Assembly: GCA_934445035.1 (NCBI GenBank)
Contig: CAKSDI010000004.1
Location: forward strand, 175,662-239,661
Origin: an uncultured Eubacteriales bacterium
GTDB lineage: Bacteria; Bacillota; Clostridia; Oscillospirales; Acutalibacteraceae
Reading direction: 5' to 3'
DNA length: 64,000 nt
Shown here: positions 26,370 through 35,022 of the stretch, in pieces
How the letters are laid out: the number at the start of each line of letters is the position of its first letter
How positions within the stretch are numbered: position 1 is the first letter of the stretch
Position numbers and translations under genes: made by a program
The notes under the pieces: generated by a model
What the model was told of the DNA's origin: nothing
Seen by the model: only the letters and a program-made list of their open reading frames with translations
The model's database searches: none

Positions 26370-28196
26370 ATGTGCGGAATAGTTGGATTTACAGGTAAAG
26401 ATCAGGCGTCGGAAATTCTGTTGACCGGTCTTGAAAGACTTGAATACAGAGGATATGATTCTGCAGGTATCGCCGTTTTAAACGACGGCAAAATTCAGGT
26501 AGAAAAAACCACTGAAAGAATCAAACAGCTTATTGAAAAGACCGACGGCGGCAAGACTGTTAAAGGTACAATAGGAATAGGCCATACGAGGTGGGCAACT
26601 CACGGAGGCCCCTCTTATAACAATGCTCATCCGCATCTCAGCGGCGATAAAAAATTCGCGGTAGTGCATAACGGAATTATCGAAAACTATCTTGCTCTTA
26701 AAGATGAGCTTTTAAAAGACGGTTTTGAGTTTGCAAGCGAAACAGATACGGAAATTATAGCTCAGCTTATTTCAAAATACTATGAGGGCGACTTTTTTGA
26801 GGCGGTCTATAAGGCAGCCGGCAGACTTGAGGGCTCTTATGCGTTAGGCATTATCTGCACCGATTATCCTGATACTCTTATAGCGGTCAAAAAATTCAGT
26901 CCGCTGATCATCGGGCTTTCAAGAGAGGCAAATTTCATTGCTTCCGATGTAACGGCTATTGTTTCCCACACGCGCGATGTTGTTTATATTGAAGACGGCG
27001 AATTTGCAGTTTTAGATAAAAGCGGAGTTAAATTCTACAATTCCGATAAAGAAGAGATTAAAAAAGATATCTCTCATGTAAATTGGGATGTTGCCGCCGC
27101 TGAAAAAGCAGGCTTCGAGCATTTTATGATGAAAGAGATCATGGAGCAGCCGAATGCCGTAAAGCAGACTATAGACGCAAGAATAAGCGGCAGAGATATA
27201 GTTTTTGAAGGGTTAAGTCTTGACAGCGAAAAGCTCAAAAAGATAAAAAGAATAGATATTATCGCCTGCGGTTCCGCTTATCATGCGGGAATGGTGGGGA
27301 AATATGTATTTGAAGAGCTGCTCAGAATTCCCGTAAATGTCGATTATGCGAGCGAATACAGATACCGCAACCCAATAACGAGTGAAGAAACACTTTCGAT
27401 AATAATCAGTCAGTCGGGAGAAACTGCCGATACCCTTGCCGCGCTAAACGAGGCGAAATCAAGAGGCTCGCATACTCTTGCGATCGTAAATGTTGTAGGC
27501 AGTTCTATCGCAAAAGCGGCAGATGATGTTATTTACACCTGGGCGGGTCCTGAAATTGCCGTTGCAACAACAAAAGGCTACACAACTCAGCTTTCGGTGC
27601 TTTATCTGTTAGCCGTTTGGGCGTCAAGAATTCTTAAATCGGCTGATGAATCGCGTATAGAAAAAATGTTTGACGATATATGCCGTCTGCCCAAGCTTAT
27701 AGAAAAGGTTTTATTAAACGAAGGTGAGATCAAAAAAGCCGCGAAAAAATGCGGCGATCCCGAATCACTTTTCTTTATAGGCAGAAATATCGATTATGCC
27801 GTATCATTAGAGGCTTCATTAAAGCTTAAAGAAATCTCTTATATCCATTCAGAGGCTTATGCCGCAGGCGAGCTCAAGCACGGTACAATTTCTCTTATCG
27901 AAGAGGGAAGAACGGTTATAGCTCTCGCCGCTTACGAGGAACTTTTTGATAAGCTTTTAAGCAATATCAAAGAAGTTAAAGCGAGAGGTGCGTTTGTTTT
28001 GGCCTGCGCAACGGAGGGCCACGAAGAAATAGGAAAAGAAGCTGAAAGCGTGATATATATTCCGAAAGTCGATCCCCTGCTTACAGCCATTTTAGAGGTC
28101 GTTCCTTTCCAGATATATTCTTATTATGTTGCATATTTCAAAGGCTGCGATATCGATAAGCCGCGAAATCTTGCAAAATCCGTCACGGTAGAATAA
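26370..28196 (+). CDS. glmS: Glucosamine-fructose-6-phosphate aminotransferase
   Basis: 608 residues. Makes glucosamine-6-phosphate from fructose-6-phosphate and glutamine, the first step to UDP-GlcNAc and peptidoglycan. The start must be ATG 26370 because the mature enzyme needs Cys as residue 2 (MCGIVGF) as its amidotransferase nucleophile. The glutaminase domain (GHTRWATHG, HNGIIENY) is followed by two SIS isomerase domains (SQSGETADT; SYIHSEAYAAGELKHG) and the family C-terminus AKSVTVE. GGAAAGG lies upstream. Confidence 0.98.
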   Translation: MCGIVGFTGKDQASEILLTGLERLEYRGYDSAGIAVLNDGKIQVEKTTERIKQLIEKTDGGKTVKGTIGIGHTRWATHGGPSYNNAHPHLSGDKKFAVVHNGIIENYLALKDELLKDGFEFASETDTEIIAQLISKYYEGDFFEAVYKAAGRLEGSYALGIICTDYPDTLIAVKKFSPLIIGLSREANFIASDVTAIVSHTRDVVYIEDGEFAVLDKSGVKFYNSDKEEIKKDISHVNWDVAAAEKAGFEHFMMKEIMEQPNAVKQTIDARISGRDIVFEGLSLDSEKLKKIKRIDIIACGSAYHAGMVGKYVFEELLRIPVNVDYASEYRYRNPITSEETLSIIISQSGETADTLAALNEAKSRGSHTLAIVNVVGSSIAKAADDVIYTWAGPEIAVATTKGYTTQLSVLYLLAVWASRILKSADESRIEKMFDDICRLPKLIEKVLLNEGEIKKAAKKCGDPESLFFIGRNIDYAVSLEASLKLKEISYIHSEAYAAGELKHGTISLIEEGRTVIALAAYEELFDKLLSNIKEVKARGAFVLACATEGHEEIGKEAESVIYIPKVDPLLTAILEVVPFQIYSYYVAYFKGCDIDKPRNLAKSVTVE

Positions 28197-28202
28197 AAAA
28201 AT

Positions 28203-28245
28203 AAAAAAACCGCACTTTTGAGATAGACAAAAAGTGCGGTTTGTT
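28203..28245 (+). terminator. glmS terminator
   Basis: Arms CCGCACTTTT (28210-28219) and AAAAGTGCGG (28230-28239), then TTTGTT. Confidence 0.8.
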
Positions 28246-28252
28246 ATATAAT
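28224..28252 (+). promoter_or_regulatory. guaA promoter nested in the glmS terminator
   Basis: TAGACA (28224-28229) lies in the loop of the glmS terminator and TATAAT is at 28247-28252, with a 17-bp spacer. This is the only good promoter in the 95-base gap before guaA. Confidence 0.65.
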
Positions 28253-28291
28253 AAAATAGTAATTTATATTTGCTTTGTTTCGGAGGTTAAA

Positions 28292-29818
28292 ATGGAAAAG
28301 ATCCTTGTGCTTGACTTCGGCGGACAGTATAATCAGCTGATCGCAAGAAGAGTAAGAGAAAATAATGTTTATTCTGAAATTAAACCTTACACGGTAAGTA
28401 TCGAAGATATCAAAAAGGAAAATTATAAAGGTATCATTCTTACCGGAGGTCCTAAAAGTGTTTACGGCGAAAATGCCGTGCTTTATTCCAAGGAGCTTTT
28501 TGAGCTTAATATTCCTATTATGGGTATTTGCTACGGCGCACAGCTTATGGCTTATGTTTTAGGCGGTAAGGTAGAGGCAGGCGCCAGCGAATATGGCAAG
28601 GTAGAAGTTAAGCTCGATAATTCAAGCAAGCTTTTTTCGGATATTCCGTCTAAAACAGTATGCTGGATGAGCCACACCGATTATATAAAGCAGGTGCCCA
28701 CAGGGTTCAAGATCATGGGTAAGACCGATATCTGCCCTGTAGCCGCAATGGAAAATGCTCAAAGAAAGCTCTATGCGGTGCAGTATCACCCCGAGGTTAT
28801 GCACACTCCTCTCGGTTCGGTAATGCTTAAAAACTTTATTTACAATGTCTGCGGCTGTAAAGGCGAATGGAATATGTCGTCTTTTACAACTTCAACTATT
28901 GAAAAATTAAAGGCAAAAATCGGGAATAAAAAGGTTTTGTGCGCACTTTCCGGCGGTGTTGACAGTTCCGTTGCCGCTCTTCTTTTACATAAAGCAGTTG
29001 GAAACAACCTTACCTGCATTTTTGTTGACCACGGTCTTTTAAGAAAAGACGAGGCAAAGCAGGTAAACGAGCTTTTTAGAGGAAAATACAGTATAAATCT
29101 TATTTCCGTTGACGCTTCCGAGCAGTTTTTAGGTCAGCTCAGAGGAATAAGCGAGCCTGAGCAAAAGCGTAAAATAATAGGCAGAGAATTTATCAGAGTA
29201 TTCGAGGCGGAAGCTAAAAAGATAGGCAAGGTCGATTATCTTGTTCAGGGTACTATTTATCCCGACTGTATCGAATCGGGCGTCGGTGACGCCGCCCTTA
29301 TCAAGAGTCACCATAATGTCGGAGGTCTGCCCGATCACGTCGAGTTTGATGAAATAATCGAGCCTTTAAGGGATCTTTTTAAAGACGAGGTCAGAAAAGT
29401 AGGTCTTGAGCTTGGAATGCCTGAAAATATGGTATTCCGTCAGCCGTTCCCCGGCCCCGGTCTCGGGGTCCGCATTATAGGCGAACTTACGAAAGAAAAA
29501 ATTTCTATCTTACAGGATGCTGACGCTATTTTCAGAGAAGAAATAGCAAACGCCGGTCTTGACAGAGAGATCGGACAGTACTTTGCAGTGCTGACCGATA
29601 TGCGTTCGGTAGGAGTAATGGGAGATTTCAGAACATATGATTACACCGTTGCGCTCCGCGCCGTTACAACGAGTGATTTTATGACAGCCGACTGGGCGCG
29701 CATACCTTACGAGGTTTTGGATATTGCATCCAGAAGAATTGTAAACGAGGTTAAAGGCGTGAACAGAATAGTTTACGACATCACCTCCAAGCCCCCGGCA
29801 ACCATAGAGTGGGAATAA
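28292..29818 (+). CDS. guaA: GMP synthase (glutamine-hydrolysing)
   Basis: 508 residues. Converts XMP to GMP. The class-I amidotransferase domain has the nucleophile Cys in GICYGAQL and the His-Glu pair in QYHPEV. The ATP-pyrophosphatase domain carries LSGGVDSSV, and the C-terminal dimerisation domain ends in KPPATIEWE. ATG 28292 follows CGGAGG by 7 bases. Its last codons and stop form the integration core of the downstream IMEs; the coding end is left intact. Confidence 0.98.
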   Translation: MEKILVLDFGGQYNQLIARRVRENNVYSEIKPYTVSIEDIKKENYKGIILTGGPKSVYGENAVLYSKELFELNIPIMGICYGAQLMAYVLGGKVEAGASEYGKVEVKLDNSSKLFSDIPSKTVCWMSHTDYIKQVPTGFKIMGKTDICPVAAMENAQRKLYAVQYHPEVMHTPLGSVMLKNFIYNVCGCKGEWNMSSFTTSTIEKLKAKIGNKKVLCALSGGVDSSVAALLLHKAVGNNLTCIFVDHGLLRKDEAKQVNELFRGKYSINLISVDASEQFLGQLRGISEPEQKRKIIGREFIRVFEAEAKKIGKVDYLVQGTIYPDCIESGVGDAALIKSHHNVGGLPDHVEFDEIIEPLRDLFKDEVRKVGLELGMPENMVFRQPFPGPGLGVRIIGELTKEKISILQDADAIFREEIANAGLDREIGQYFAVLTDMRSVGVMGDFRTYDYTVALRAVTTSDFMTADWARIPYEVLDIASRRIVNEVKGVNRIVYDITSKPPATIEWE

Positions 29819-29819
29819 T
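29807..29819. other. attL: Integration core at the guaA 3' end (left end of IME-1)
   Basis: GAGTGGGAATAAT includes the last guaA codons and its stop. The same 13 bases occur at 40454-40466 and, with one change, at 51929-51941, bounding two elements. The 3' end of guaA is a known hotspot for tyrosine-integrase islands. Confidence 0.88.
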
Positions 29820-29877
29820 CCCCGAAAGGCCAAAAAGCCTTAAAAATGCTTGACTTTTGGGTTACGGAATTGCCCCG

Positions 29878-29895
29878 TGACAACAAAATGACAAC
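29878..29895. other. Integrase arm-type repeats, IME-1 left
   Basis: Two TGACAAC copies separated by AAAA (11-bp period), 58 bp inside the left core. Matching pairs occur near every IME end in this window. The role is inferred from position and symmetry. Confidence 0.65.
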
Positions 29896-29916
29896 ATTTT
29901 AAGATTATCCAAGAAT

Positions 29917-29959
29917 AAAGAGCTATCTGATTTCTGTTAGAGAAGTCAGATAGCTCTTT
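29917..29959. terminator. Terminator at the IME-1 left end
   Basis: Arms AAAGAGCTATCTGA (29917-29930) and TCAGATAGCTCTTT (29946-29959), T-rich on both sides. It ends the minus-strand XRE gene and may also stop guaA read-through. A near copy lies at the same place in IME-2. Confidence 0.8.
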
Positions 29960-29974
29960 TTGTTTTGTCTGAAT

Positions 29975-30505
29975 TTAATTGTCCTTCAACCGGTCTTTGA
30001 ACGCCTCCACCATTGCGTCGCTGAGCTGCTGAGACGGGACTTTTACATAGCCGGATGCTTTATCATATTTCGGGTAGTTATAACGCCACTTGTCGTAGTT
30101 CTCCCGGTTGATTTCGCCATTACGATACTTTTCGGCTTGTTCCGCCCACGCAGTGAGCATTTCAGAAAGCTCGGCAGCGTCCTTCCCTTTTCGAGGGTCA
30201 GCACGCAAAGACACACCGTTTTCGCCGGTTTCCACCGTCAGACCGTAGCGATCTTCCAAGGTAAACAGAGTGTGCATCAAGCCAAGATAGCTGTCAATGT
30301 CCGGCACGGACAGCGCCAGCGGTGAGACACCCAGCGCACCGGCAAGGCTCTCCGTCAGCTCCGCCTTGGGCGTTCTGCTGCCGGATTCATACTGCGCCAT
30401 CCGAATGTCGGCGGTCTTTTCAGGAAAGCCGATCACCTGTCCCAAGTATTTTTGCGTCATTCCCCGCAAATTGCGGAAGAATCGAATTCTCTCACCGATT
30501 GCCAT
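29975..30505 (-). CDS. XRE-family regulator of IME-1
   Basis: 176 residues. N-terminal Cro/C1-type helix-turn-helix (RFFRNLRGMTQKYLGQVIGFPEKTADIRMAQYESGSRTPK, about residues 8-47) with a C-terminal ~110-residue domain of unknown role (YLGLMHTLFTLEDRYGL). It diverges from the xis-int genes and probably represses them. A close homologue sits in the same position in IME-2 (40616-41146). Confidence 0.85.
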   Translation of the reverse strand: MAIGERIRFFRNLRGMTQKYLGQVIGFPEKTADIRMAQYESGSRTPKAELTESLAGALGVSPLALSVPDIDSYLGLMHTLFTLEDRYGLTVETGENGVSLRADPRKGKDAAELSEMLTAWAEQAEKYRNGEINRENYDKWRYNYPKYDKASGYVKVPSQQLSDAMVEAFKDRLKDN

Positions 30506-30541
30506 AGCGATTACGCTCCTCGTTTTTTATTCTGTGCAATC

Positions 30542-30571
30542 AGTATAGCATATAAATTTAGGTTGTGTCAA
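30542..30571 (-). promoter_or_regulatory. Promoter of the IME-1 XRE gene
   Basis: On the minus strand TTGACA (30566-30571) and TATACT (30542-30547) with an 18-bp spacer. IME-2 has the same arrangement. Confidence 0.75.
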
Positions 30572-30613
30572 GATAACAAAAGCAAAAAAGCTAAATATTT
30601 TTCCGCAATCCTC

Positions 30614-30642
30614 TTGACAATAGCAAATTCGCTTAGTATAAT
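30614..30642 (+). promoter_or_regulatory. Promoter of the IME-1 xis-int operon
   Basis: Perfect TTGACA (30614-30619) and TATAAT (30637-30642) with a 17-bp spacer, followed by a ~145-base leader. It lies close to the divergent XRE promoter, so the XRE protein could act on both. Confidence 0.85.
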
Positions 30643-30650
30643 AGCTATAG

Positions 30651-30764
30651 CAAATAGCGTTAAGTTGTTTGCGGGCAACAGAATAACCGTCGTGCGTCAC
30701 GGTAATGGCGTACCCGCTCGGGCAAATCGGAATGCGGTCAGAAAGTTCTCCGACACTAAATGAG
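30651..30764 (+). ncRNA. Conserved leader RNA upstream of xis, IME-1
   Basis: Non-coding stretch between promoter and xis. A 33-base core (30714-30746) is identical in IME-2, although the flanking genes have drifted widely in codon use. Possible pairings are CCGC with GCGG around the core, TCGGA with TCCGA just after it (pseudoknot geometry), and an upstream CCGT/ACGG hairpin whose loop differs between copies. A regulatory RNA is inferred; no known riboswitch is recognised. Confidence 0.5.
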
Positions 30765-30795
30765 AAAACTATAACCAAACGAAAGAGGTGATGAA

Positions 30796-30990
30796 ATGGA
30801 AAACACAAGCTTTATGAGAGTGGAGGAAGTAGCACAGGAACTGGGCGTTTCCAAATCCTACGCCTACAAGATCGTGCAAAAGCTGAATGAAGAACTGAAA
30901 AACAAAGGCTTTCTCACGATTTCAGGACGAGTCAACAAGCAATATTTTATGGAACGCACCTGTTACCGTGCCGTTCAGAAAGAGAGGTAA
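30796..30990 (+). CDS. Small HTH protein, probable excisionase/regulator (IME-1)
   Basis: 64 residues. A MerR/Xis-type helix-turn-helix (RVEEVAQELGVSKSYAYKIVQKLNEEL) with a basic C-terminus. Proteins of this size and position act as excisionases or directionality factors for the adjacent integrase; this is inferred here. GAGGTGATGAA gives the ribosome site, and the integrase starts 2 bases after the stop. Confidence 0.75.
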   Translation: MENTSFMRVEEVAQELGVSKSYAYKIVQKLNEELKNKGFLTISGRVNKQYFMERTCYRAVQKER

Positions 30991-30992
30991 AA

Positions 30993-32102
30993 ATGTCAGT
31001 TTACAAAGATACCAAGAACAACACTTGGAAAGTCTACTACCGCTTTACAGATTGGCAGGGCAAGGTACACCAATCTACAAAGCGTGGCTTTCCTACGAAG
31101 CGAGAGGCTCTTGCTTGGGAGCGGGAACAGCTCCACAAAGTGGAAGCCGATCTGGATATGACCTTTGAGAGCTTTATCGACACCTACACAGCCGATATGA
31201 AGAACCGGCTGAAAGAGAACACTTGGCACACGAAGGAGCATATCATCCGCACCAAACTGCTTCCCTATTTCGCCAAGCGGAAAATGAACACGATCCAGCC
31301 CAAAGACATTATCGCTTGGCAGAATGAAATGATCAAATGTCGGGATAAGAGCGGCGAGGCGTATTCGCCGGTGTATCTCAAAACCCTGCACAATCAGCTC
31401 AGTGCTATTTTCAATCACGCCGTGAAATTCTACGGGCTGAAAGACAATCCTGCTGCCAAGGTCGGCAATATGGGAAAAGCCAAGGCAAGAGAGATGCTTT
31501 TCTGGACGCAGGAGGAATACAAGAAATTCTCCGAAGAAATGATGGATAAGCCTGTTTCCTTCTATGCTTTTGAAATGCTGTACTGGTGCGGCATCCGTGA
31601 GGGTGAGCTGCTGGCGCTGATCCCGGCGGATTTCGATTTTGACCGGCAGACGGTCACAATCAACAAATCCTATCAGCGCATCGGTGGTCTGGACATCATC
31701 ACTGACCCGAAAACGCCGAAAAGCAACCGTACCATCAAGATGCCGGAGTTCCTCTGTGAGGAAATGCAAGACTATATAAAACAGCTCTACCGAATCGGCA
31801 AAAATGATCGGCTGTTTGAAGTTACGAAAAGCTATCTTCATCACGAGATGGACAGAGGTGCCAAGGCCGCAGGGGTAAAGCGCATCCGAATCCACGATTT
31901 GAGACACAGCCATATTTCACTTCTGATTGAAATGGGCTATTCGGCGGTAGCGATTGCTGACCGGGTGGGACACGAAAGCATCAATATCACCTACAACTAC
32001 GCTCATCTGTTTCCATCCACGCAAAGCGATATGGCGGACAAGCTCAATCAATTCAGAAAGGATGGTACAGATAATGTCATTGAAGAACAGGGACGAGCAT
32101 AA
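30993..32102 (+). CDS. int: Tyrosine recombinase/integrase of IME-1
   Basis: 369 residues. Catalyses site-specific integration and excision at the guaA core. An arm-binding N-terminal domain (~1-55), a SAM-like core-binding domain (~60-155) and a catalytic domain follow in order. Catalytic residues are visible: Arg202 (GIREGELL), His301 and Arg304 (HDLRHSH), His327 (GHES) and the likely nucleophile Tyr336 (TYNYAH). All are intact. The end overlaps the MobC-like gene by 29 bases. It is homologous throughout to the IME-2 integrase, but with higher GC. Confidence 0.95.
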   Translation: MSVYKDTKNNTWKVYYRFTDWQGKVHQSTKRGFPTKREALAWEREQLHKVEADLDMTFESFIDTYTADMKNRLKENTWHTKEHIIRTKLLPYFAKRKMNTIQPKDIIAWQNEMIKCRDKSGEAYSPVYLKTLHNQLSAIFNHAVKFYGLKDNPAAKVGNMGKAKAREMLFWTQEEYKKFSEEMMDKPVSFYAFEMLYWCGIREGELLALIPADFDFDRQTVTINKSYQRIGGLDIITDPKTPKSNRTIKMPEFLCEEMQDYIKQLYRIGKNDRLFEVTKSYLHHEMDRGAKAAGVKRIRIHDLRHSHISLLIEMGYSAVAIADRVGHESINITYNYAHLFPSTQSDMADKLNQFRKDGTDNVIEEQGRA

Positions 32103-32403
32103 TCGCTGGCGCAGCAAAACGGTAGCCTTCCGAGTATCGCCGGAGGAGGATGCTCAAATCGAACACTATGTGCAGCTCTCCGGGCTGACCAAACAGGACT
32201 ATATCACCCGGCGGCTCACCCACAAGGATGTAGTGGTGCAGGGCAATCCCAGAGTGTTCAAGGCGCTGCGGAATCAACTTGCGGAGGTAATTGCAGAATT
32301 GCAGCGTATTGAGACCGGCAGCGTAGTCGATGATGAGCTGCTTGACCAAATTGAAATGATCGCCGATATTCTCGGCGGAATGAAGGAGGAGGAATCTGAA
32401 TGA
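32074..32403 (+). CDS. MobC-like mobilisation protein (IME-1)
   Basis: 109 residues. An N-terminal ribbon-helix-helix-like segment (SKTVAFRVSPEEDAQIEHYVQLSGLTKQDYITRRL) followed by a helical tail, as in relaxosome accessory proteins that bind oriT. ATG 32074 is taken, although the frame is open further upstream inside int, because the IME-2 homologue begins with the same MSLKNRDEHNRWR. Its end overlaps the ATPase gene by 4 bases. Confidence 0.78.
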   Translation: MSLKNRDEHNRWRSKTVAFRVSPEEDAQIEHYVQLSGLTKQDYITRRLTHKDVVVQGNPRVFKALRNQLAEVIAELQRIETGSVVDDELLDQIEMIADILGGMKEEESE

Positions 32404-33536
32404 CCAATGAAAAAGAAATGACCGCCCCTATTGTATCTGTTGGCGCAGATACGGAGCAGTCATCCCAAAATCTTATTAACAATAGTTTAACCGATTTTGA
32501 CCCGGATTTCAAGGGGTTTGATGAAATGCAGAGAGAAATTCTGCGAATGATGGACCCGTCTTATCTGAAAACCGTGTCAATGTCTGAACTGTTGGACAAT
32601 GTGTACCAGAGCAAGCCGCCCCTTGTGGACGGCCTGCTCTACCGGGGTACTTACCTTTTTGTCGGCGCTCCAAAGCTGGGCAAGAGCTTTCTAATGACTC
32701 AGCTTGCCTACCATATCAGCACCGGCACACCACTATGGAATTATCCCGTCCACAAAGGCACAGTACTGTATCTTGCCCTTGAGGACGATTACCGGCGTTT
32801 GCAGGAGCGCTCTTACCGAATGTTCGGCACGGCAGAAAACGAAAGCTTGTTTTTCTCCGTTTCGGCCAGTCAACTTGGCAGCGGCCTTGACGAGCAACTC
32901 ACTAATTTTCTGCGGGAGCATACGGATACTTCCCTTATCATTATTGACACACTTCAAAAGGTGCGTGAGGTCGGCGGAGACAACTACAGCTACGCCAATG
33001 ACTATCAGATCATCACCCGGTTAAAAGCACTGGCGGATAGCTATGGCATCTGTTTACTCCTTGTCCACCATACCCGAAAGCAGCAGGCGGACGATAAGTT
33101 TGATATGATCTCCGGCACCAACGGACTGCTGGGTGCGGCAGACGGAGCGTTTTTGCTCACCAAGGAAAAGCGTACCGGCAACGCCGCTTGCCTTGATGTG
33201 TCCGGCAGAGATCAGCCGGATCAGCGGCTACACCTTTTCCGTAACGAGGAAACCCTTTCGTGGGAACTGGAGCGTGTGGAAACGGAACTTTGGAAAGCGC
33301 CGCCGGAGCCGCTGCTGGAACAGATTTCGGTTTTCCTTTCTTCAGACGGTAAAGAGTGGGTGGGAACGCCCACAGAGCTTGCGACGCTTCTCGGCGTGGA
33401 TATGAAGCCCAATGCCCTGACAAGGCGGCTGAATGTCAACGCAGGGCGGCTACTGAATGAGTACGGCATCCGATATGAAAGCAGCCGCAATCGGAACGAG
33501 CGCACTGTAAAGCTTGCAGCGGCAGAGCGGTCGTGA
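32400..33536 (+). CDS. RepA-like AAA ATPase (IME-1)
   Basis: 378 residues. A RecA-like fold of the AAA_25/RepA type: Walker A GAPKLGKS at 89-96, LALEDDYRR, and Walker B SLIIIDTLQ, followed by LLVHHTRK. A C-terminal wing-helix-like region (EWVGTPTELATLLGVDMKPN) ends it. The first ~30 residues include APIVSVGADTEQS, which in IME-2 occurs on a separate 50-residue ORF, so here the leader is fused to the ATPase. The ATPase itself is not homologous to the IME-2 one beyond the fold. A replication or helicase-loading role is inferred. Confidence 0.82.
   Translation: MTNEKEMTAPIVSVGADTEQSSQNLINNSLTDFDPDFKGFDEMQREILRMMDPSYLKTVSMSELLDNVYQSKPPLVDGLLYRGTYLFVGAPKLGKSFLMTQLAYHISTGTPLWNYPVHKGTVLYLALEDDYRRLQERSYRMFGTAENESLFFSVSASQLGSGLDEQLTNFLREHTDTSLIIIDTLQKVREVGGDNYSYANDYQIITRLKALADSYGICLLLVHHTRKQQADDKFDMISGTNGLLGAADGAFLLTKEKRTGNAACLDVSGRDQPDQRLHLFRNEETLSWELERVETELWKAPPEPLLEQISVFLSSDGKEWVGTPTELATLLGVDMKPNALTRRLNVNAGRLLNEYGIRYESSRNRNERTVKLAAAERS
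32430..32462. repeat. 33-bp block with hairpin, identical in both IMEs (copy 1)
   Basis: A 33-base stretch is identical to 43049-43081 in IME-2, while the genes on either side differ at many third codon positions. It contains GTATCTG and CAGATAC as a 7-bp stem with a 6-base loop. It lies within coding sequence at the left border of the non-homologous ATPase cassette. Confidence 0.75.
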
Positions 33537-33726
33537 CGATATGTGACGGTGTGACGATATTTCTATGAGTGGGTGCGGTATCAAAAATACCGTCACTATC
33601 GTCATACACCGTCACAGAAGTTTCGGCGGGGTGCAGGGTGACCTTTTCAAAGGGCAGCCCTGCTGGGGAGGCAACCGCAGTTGCCGGGGCAAAGCCCCAT
33701 AGCCCCCTCGGGAGAGCGCAACAGCA

Positions 33727-33789
33727 TCTTTTGATGGCCGCAGGCTGTCAAAAGTGCTTTTGCGTTACTCTTGACAAGAGTAACAGAAC
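33727..33789 (+). other. oriT: Putative oriT of IME-1
   Basis: Non-coding DNA (33537-33828) before the relaxase gene. A 46-base block (33744-33789) is identical to 44310-44355 in IME-2. It includes the perfect dyad GTTACTCTTG/CAAGAGTAAC with a 1-base loop and a preceding imperfect repeat (TTGATGGC..GCTGTCAA). MobV relaxases typically act at an inverted repeat just upstream of their gene. The nick site cannot be told. Confidence 0.65.
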
Positions 33790-33828
33790 CCCGGCTGCGG
33801 CCGGAGGAGCGAAAGGAAGTGAGATTTT

Positions 33829-35013
33829 ATGAAAAGAACAATCAGTGCCGAGGTCGGCAAAGGCTCTGTCAACCATAACAGCCGCAAATTTCGGGCAGAA
33901 AATGTAGACGGAAACCGTACCCATCTGAACATTGATTATTGCAACGAGCGCATCCAGACCGTGTACCACAAGCTTTTCGATGAAGCCCTGAAACGGTACA
34001 ACGAGAAGCAAACCCGTGCAGACCGGCGCATTCCAAACTACTACGAGAAGATTCGCTCCGGCAATCAGGAAAAGCCCTTCCACGAGATCATTCTGCAAAT
34101 CGGGAACAAGGAGGATATGAGCGCCACCGGCGAGTATGCAGAGTTGGCTCGGCAGGTACTGGACGAATATTATCAGGGCTTTCAGGAGCGCAATCCCAAC
34201 CTCCGGGTGTTCTCAGCGCACCTGCATATGGACGAGGCCACGCCTCATATCCACATTGACTTTGTGCCGTTCACCACCGGGAGCAAACGAGGGCTTGACA
34301 CCCGTGTGTCGCTGAAACAGGCGCTGGCGGCGCAGGGCTTCAAGGGCGGCACCCGTGGTGCAACGGAATGGGCGCAGTGGGTACAGTCCGAAAAGGAACA
34401 ACTTGCCGCCGTGATGGAGCGGTACGATATTCAGTGGGAGCAGAAAGGCACCCACGAAAAACACCTCTCCGTTCTGGAATACAAAAAGCAGGAACGGGAA
34501 AAAGAAATTGCGGCGCTGGATACCACACTGGCCGAAAAGCAGGACGAACTGGAAACGGTGCAGAATCGGATCGACAACTTCGATCAGGGTGTGCAGTCTA
34601 TTGAAAAGCTGGAGCAGCGAATGGAATCGGATGCAGAGTTTCAACTCCCCGATCCACCTACTCTGATGGCAGCTAAAACATATAAGCAGCGGTTTGTTGA
34701 CCCATTGATCAAAAAGTTGAAAGAGGTCATCCGGGAGGTGTTTTATCGCTATTATCGGGCGCTGGACAGCTACCACCGGCTGAATAACACTAACGGTCGG
34801 CTGTACCGGGAGAACGAGCATCTGACCGCCACCAACGACCGGCTCAAAGGAGAAAATGAGGTTCTGCGCTCCGAACTGAAAGATTTCCGTTTTCTGCGGA
34901 AAGTCCTCGGCAGTCGGCAAATCGACAATCTGATTGCACAGGCGAAAGATATGGAGCAGCAGCGAAAGCAAACCCAGCGCACAAGGCGCAGAAATACAAA
35001 TTATGAAAGGTAG
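33829..35013 (+). CDS. MobV-family relaxase (plasmid recombination/mobilisation enzyme), IME-1
   Basis: 394 residues. Nicks oriT and pilots the DNA strand in mobilisation. Motif I NRTHLNIDY (~29-37) and the metal-binding motif HLHMDEATPHIHIDFVP (His131, His133, Glu136, His140, His142) are intact, followed by a long coiled-coil region (~200-370). GGAGCGAAAGGAAG precedes the start. It needs a helper conjugation machine, as no coupling protein or secretion genes are in the element, hence the IME call. Confidence 0.92.
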   Translation: MKRTISAEVGKGSVNHNSRKFRAENVDGNRTHLNIDYCNERIQTVYHKLFDEALKRYNEKQTRADRRIPNYYEKIRSGNQEKPFHEIILQIGNKEDMSATGEYAELARQVLDEYYQGFQERNPNLRVFSAHLHMDEATPHIHIDFVPFTTGSKRGLDTRVSLKQALAAQGFKGGTRGATEWAQWVQSEKEQLAAVMERYDIQWEQKGTHEKHLSVLEYKKQEREKEIAALDTTLAEKQDELETVQNRIDNFDQGVQSIEKLEQRMESDAEFQLPDPPTLMAAKTYKQRFVDPLIKKLKEVIREVFYRYYRALDSYHRLNNTNGRLYRENEHLTATNDRLKGENEVLRSELKDFRFLRKVLGSRQIDNLIAQAKDMEQQRKQTQRTRRRNTNYER

Positions 35014-35022
35014 GAACAAACA

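Noticed and set aside
30996..31913. 305-codon frame antisense to the IME-1 integrase
   Set aside because: Shadow of a clearly conserved integrase with complete catalytic residues; no promoter or ribosome site on that strand.
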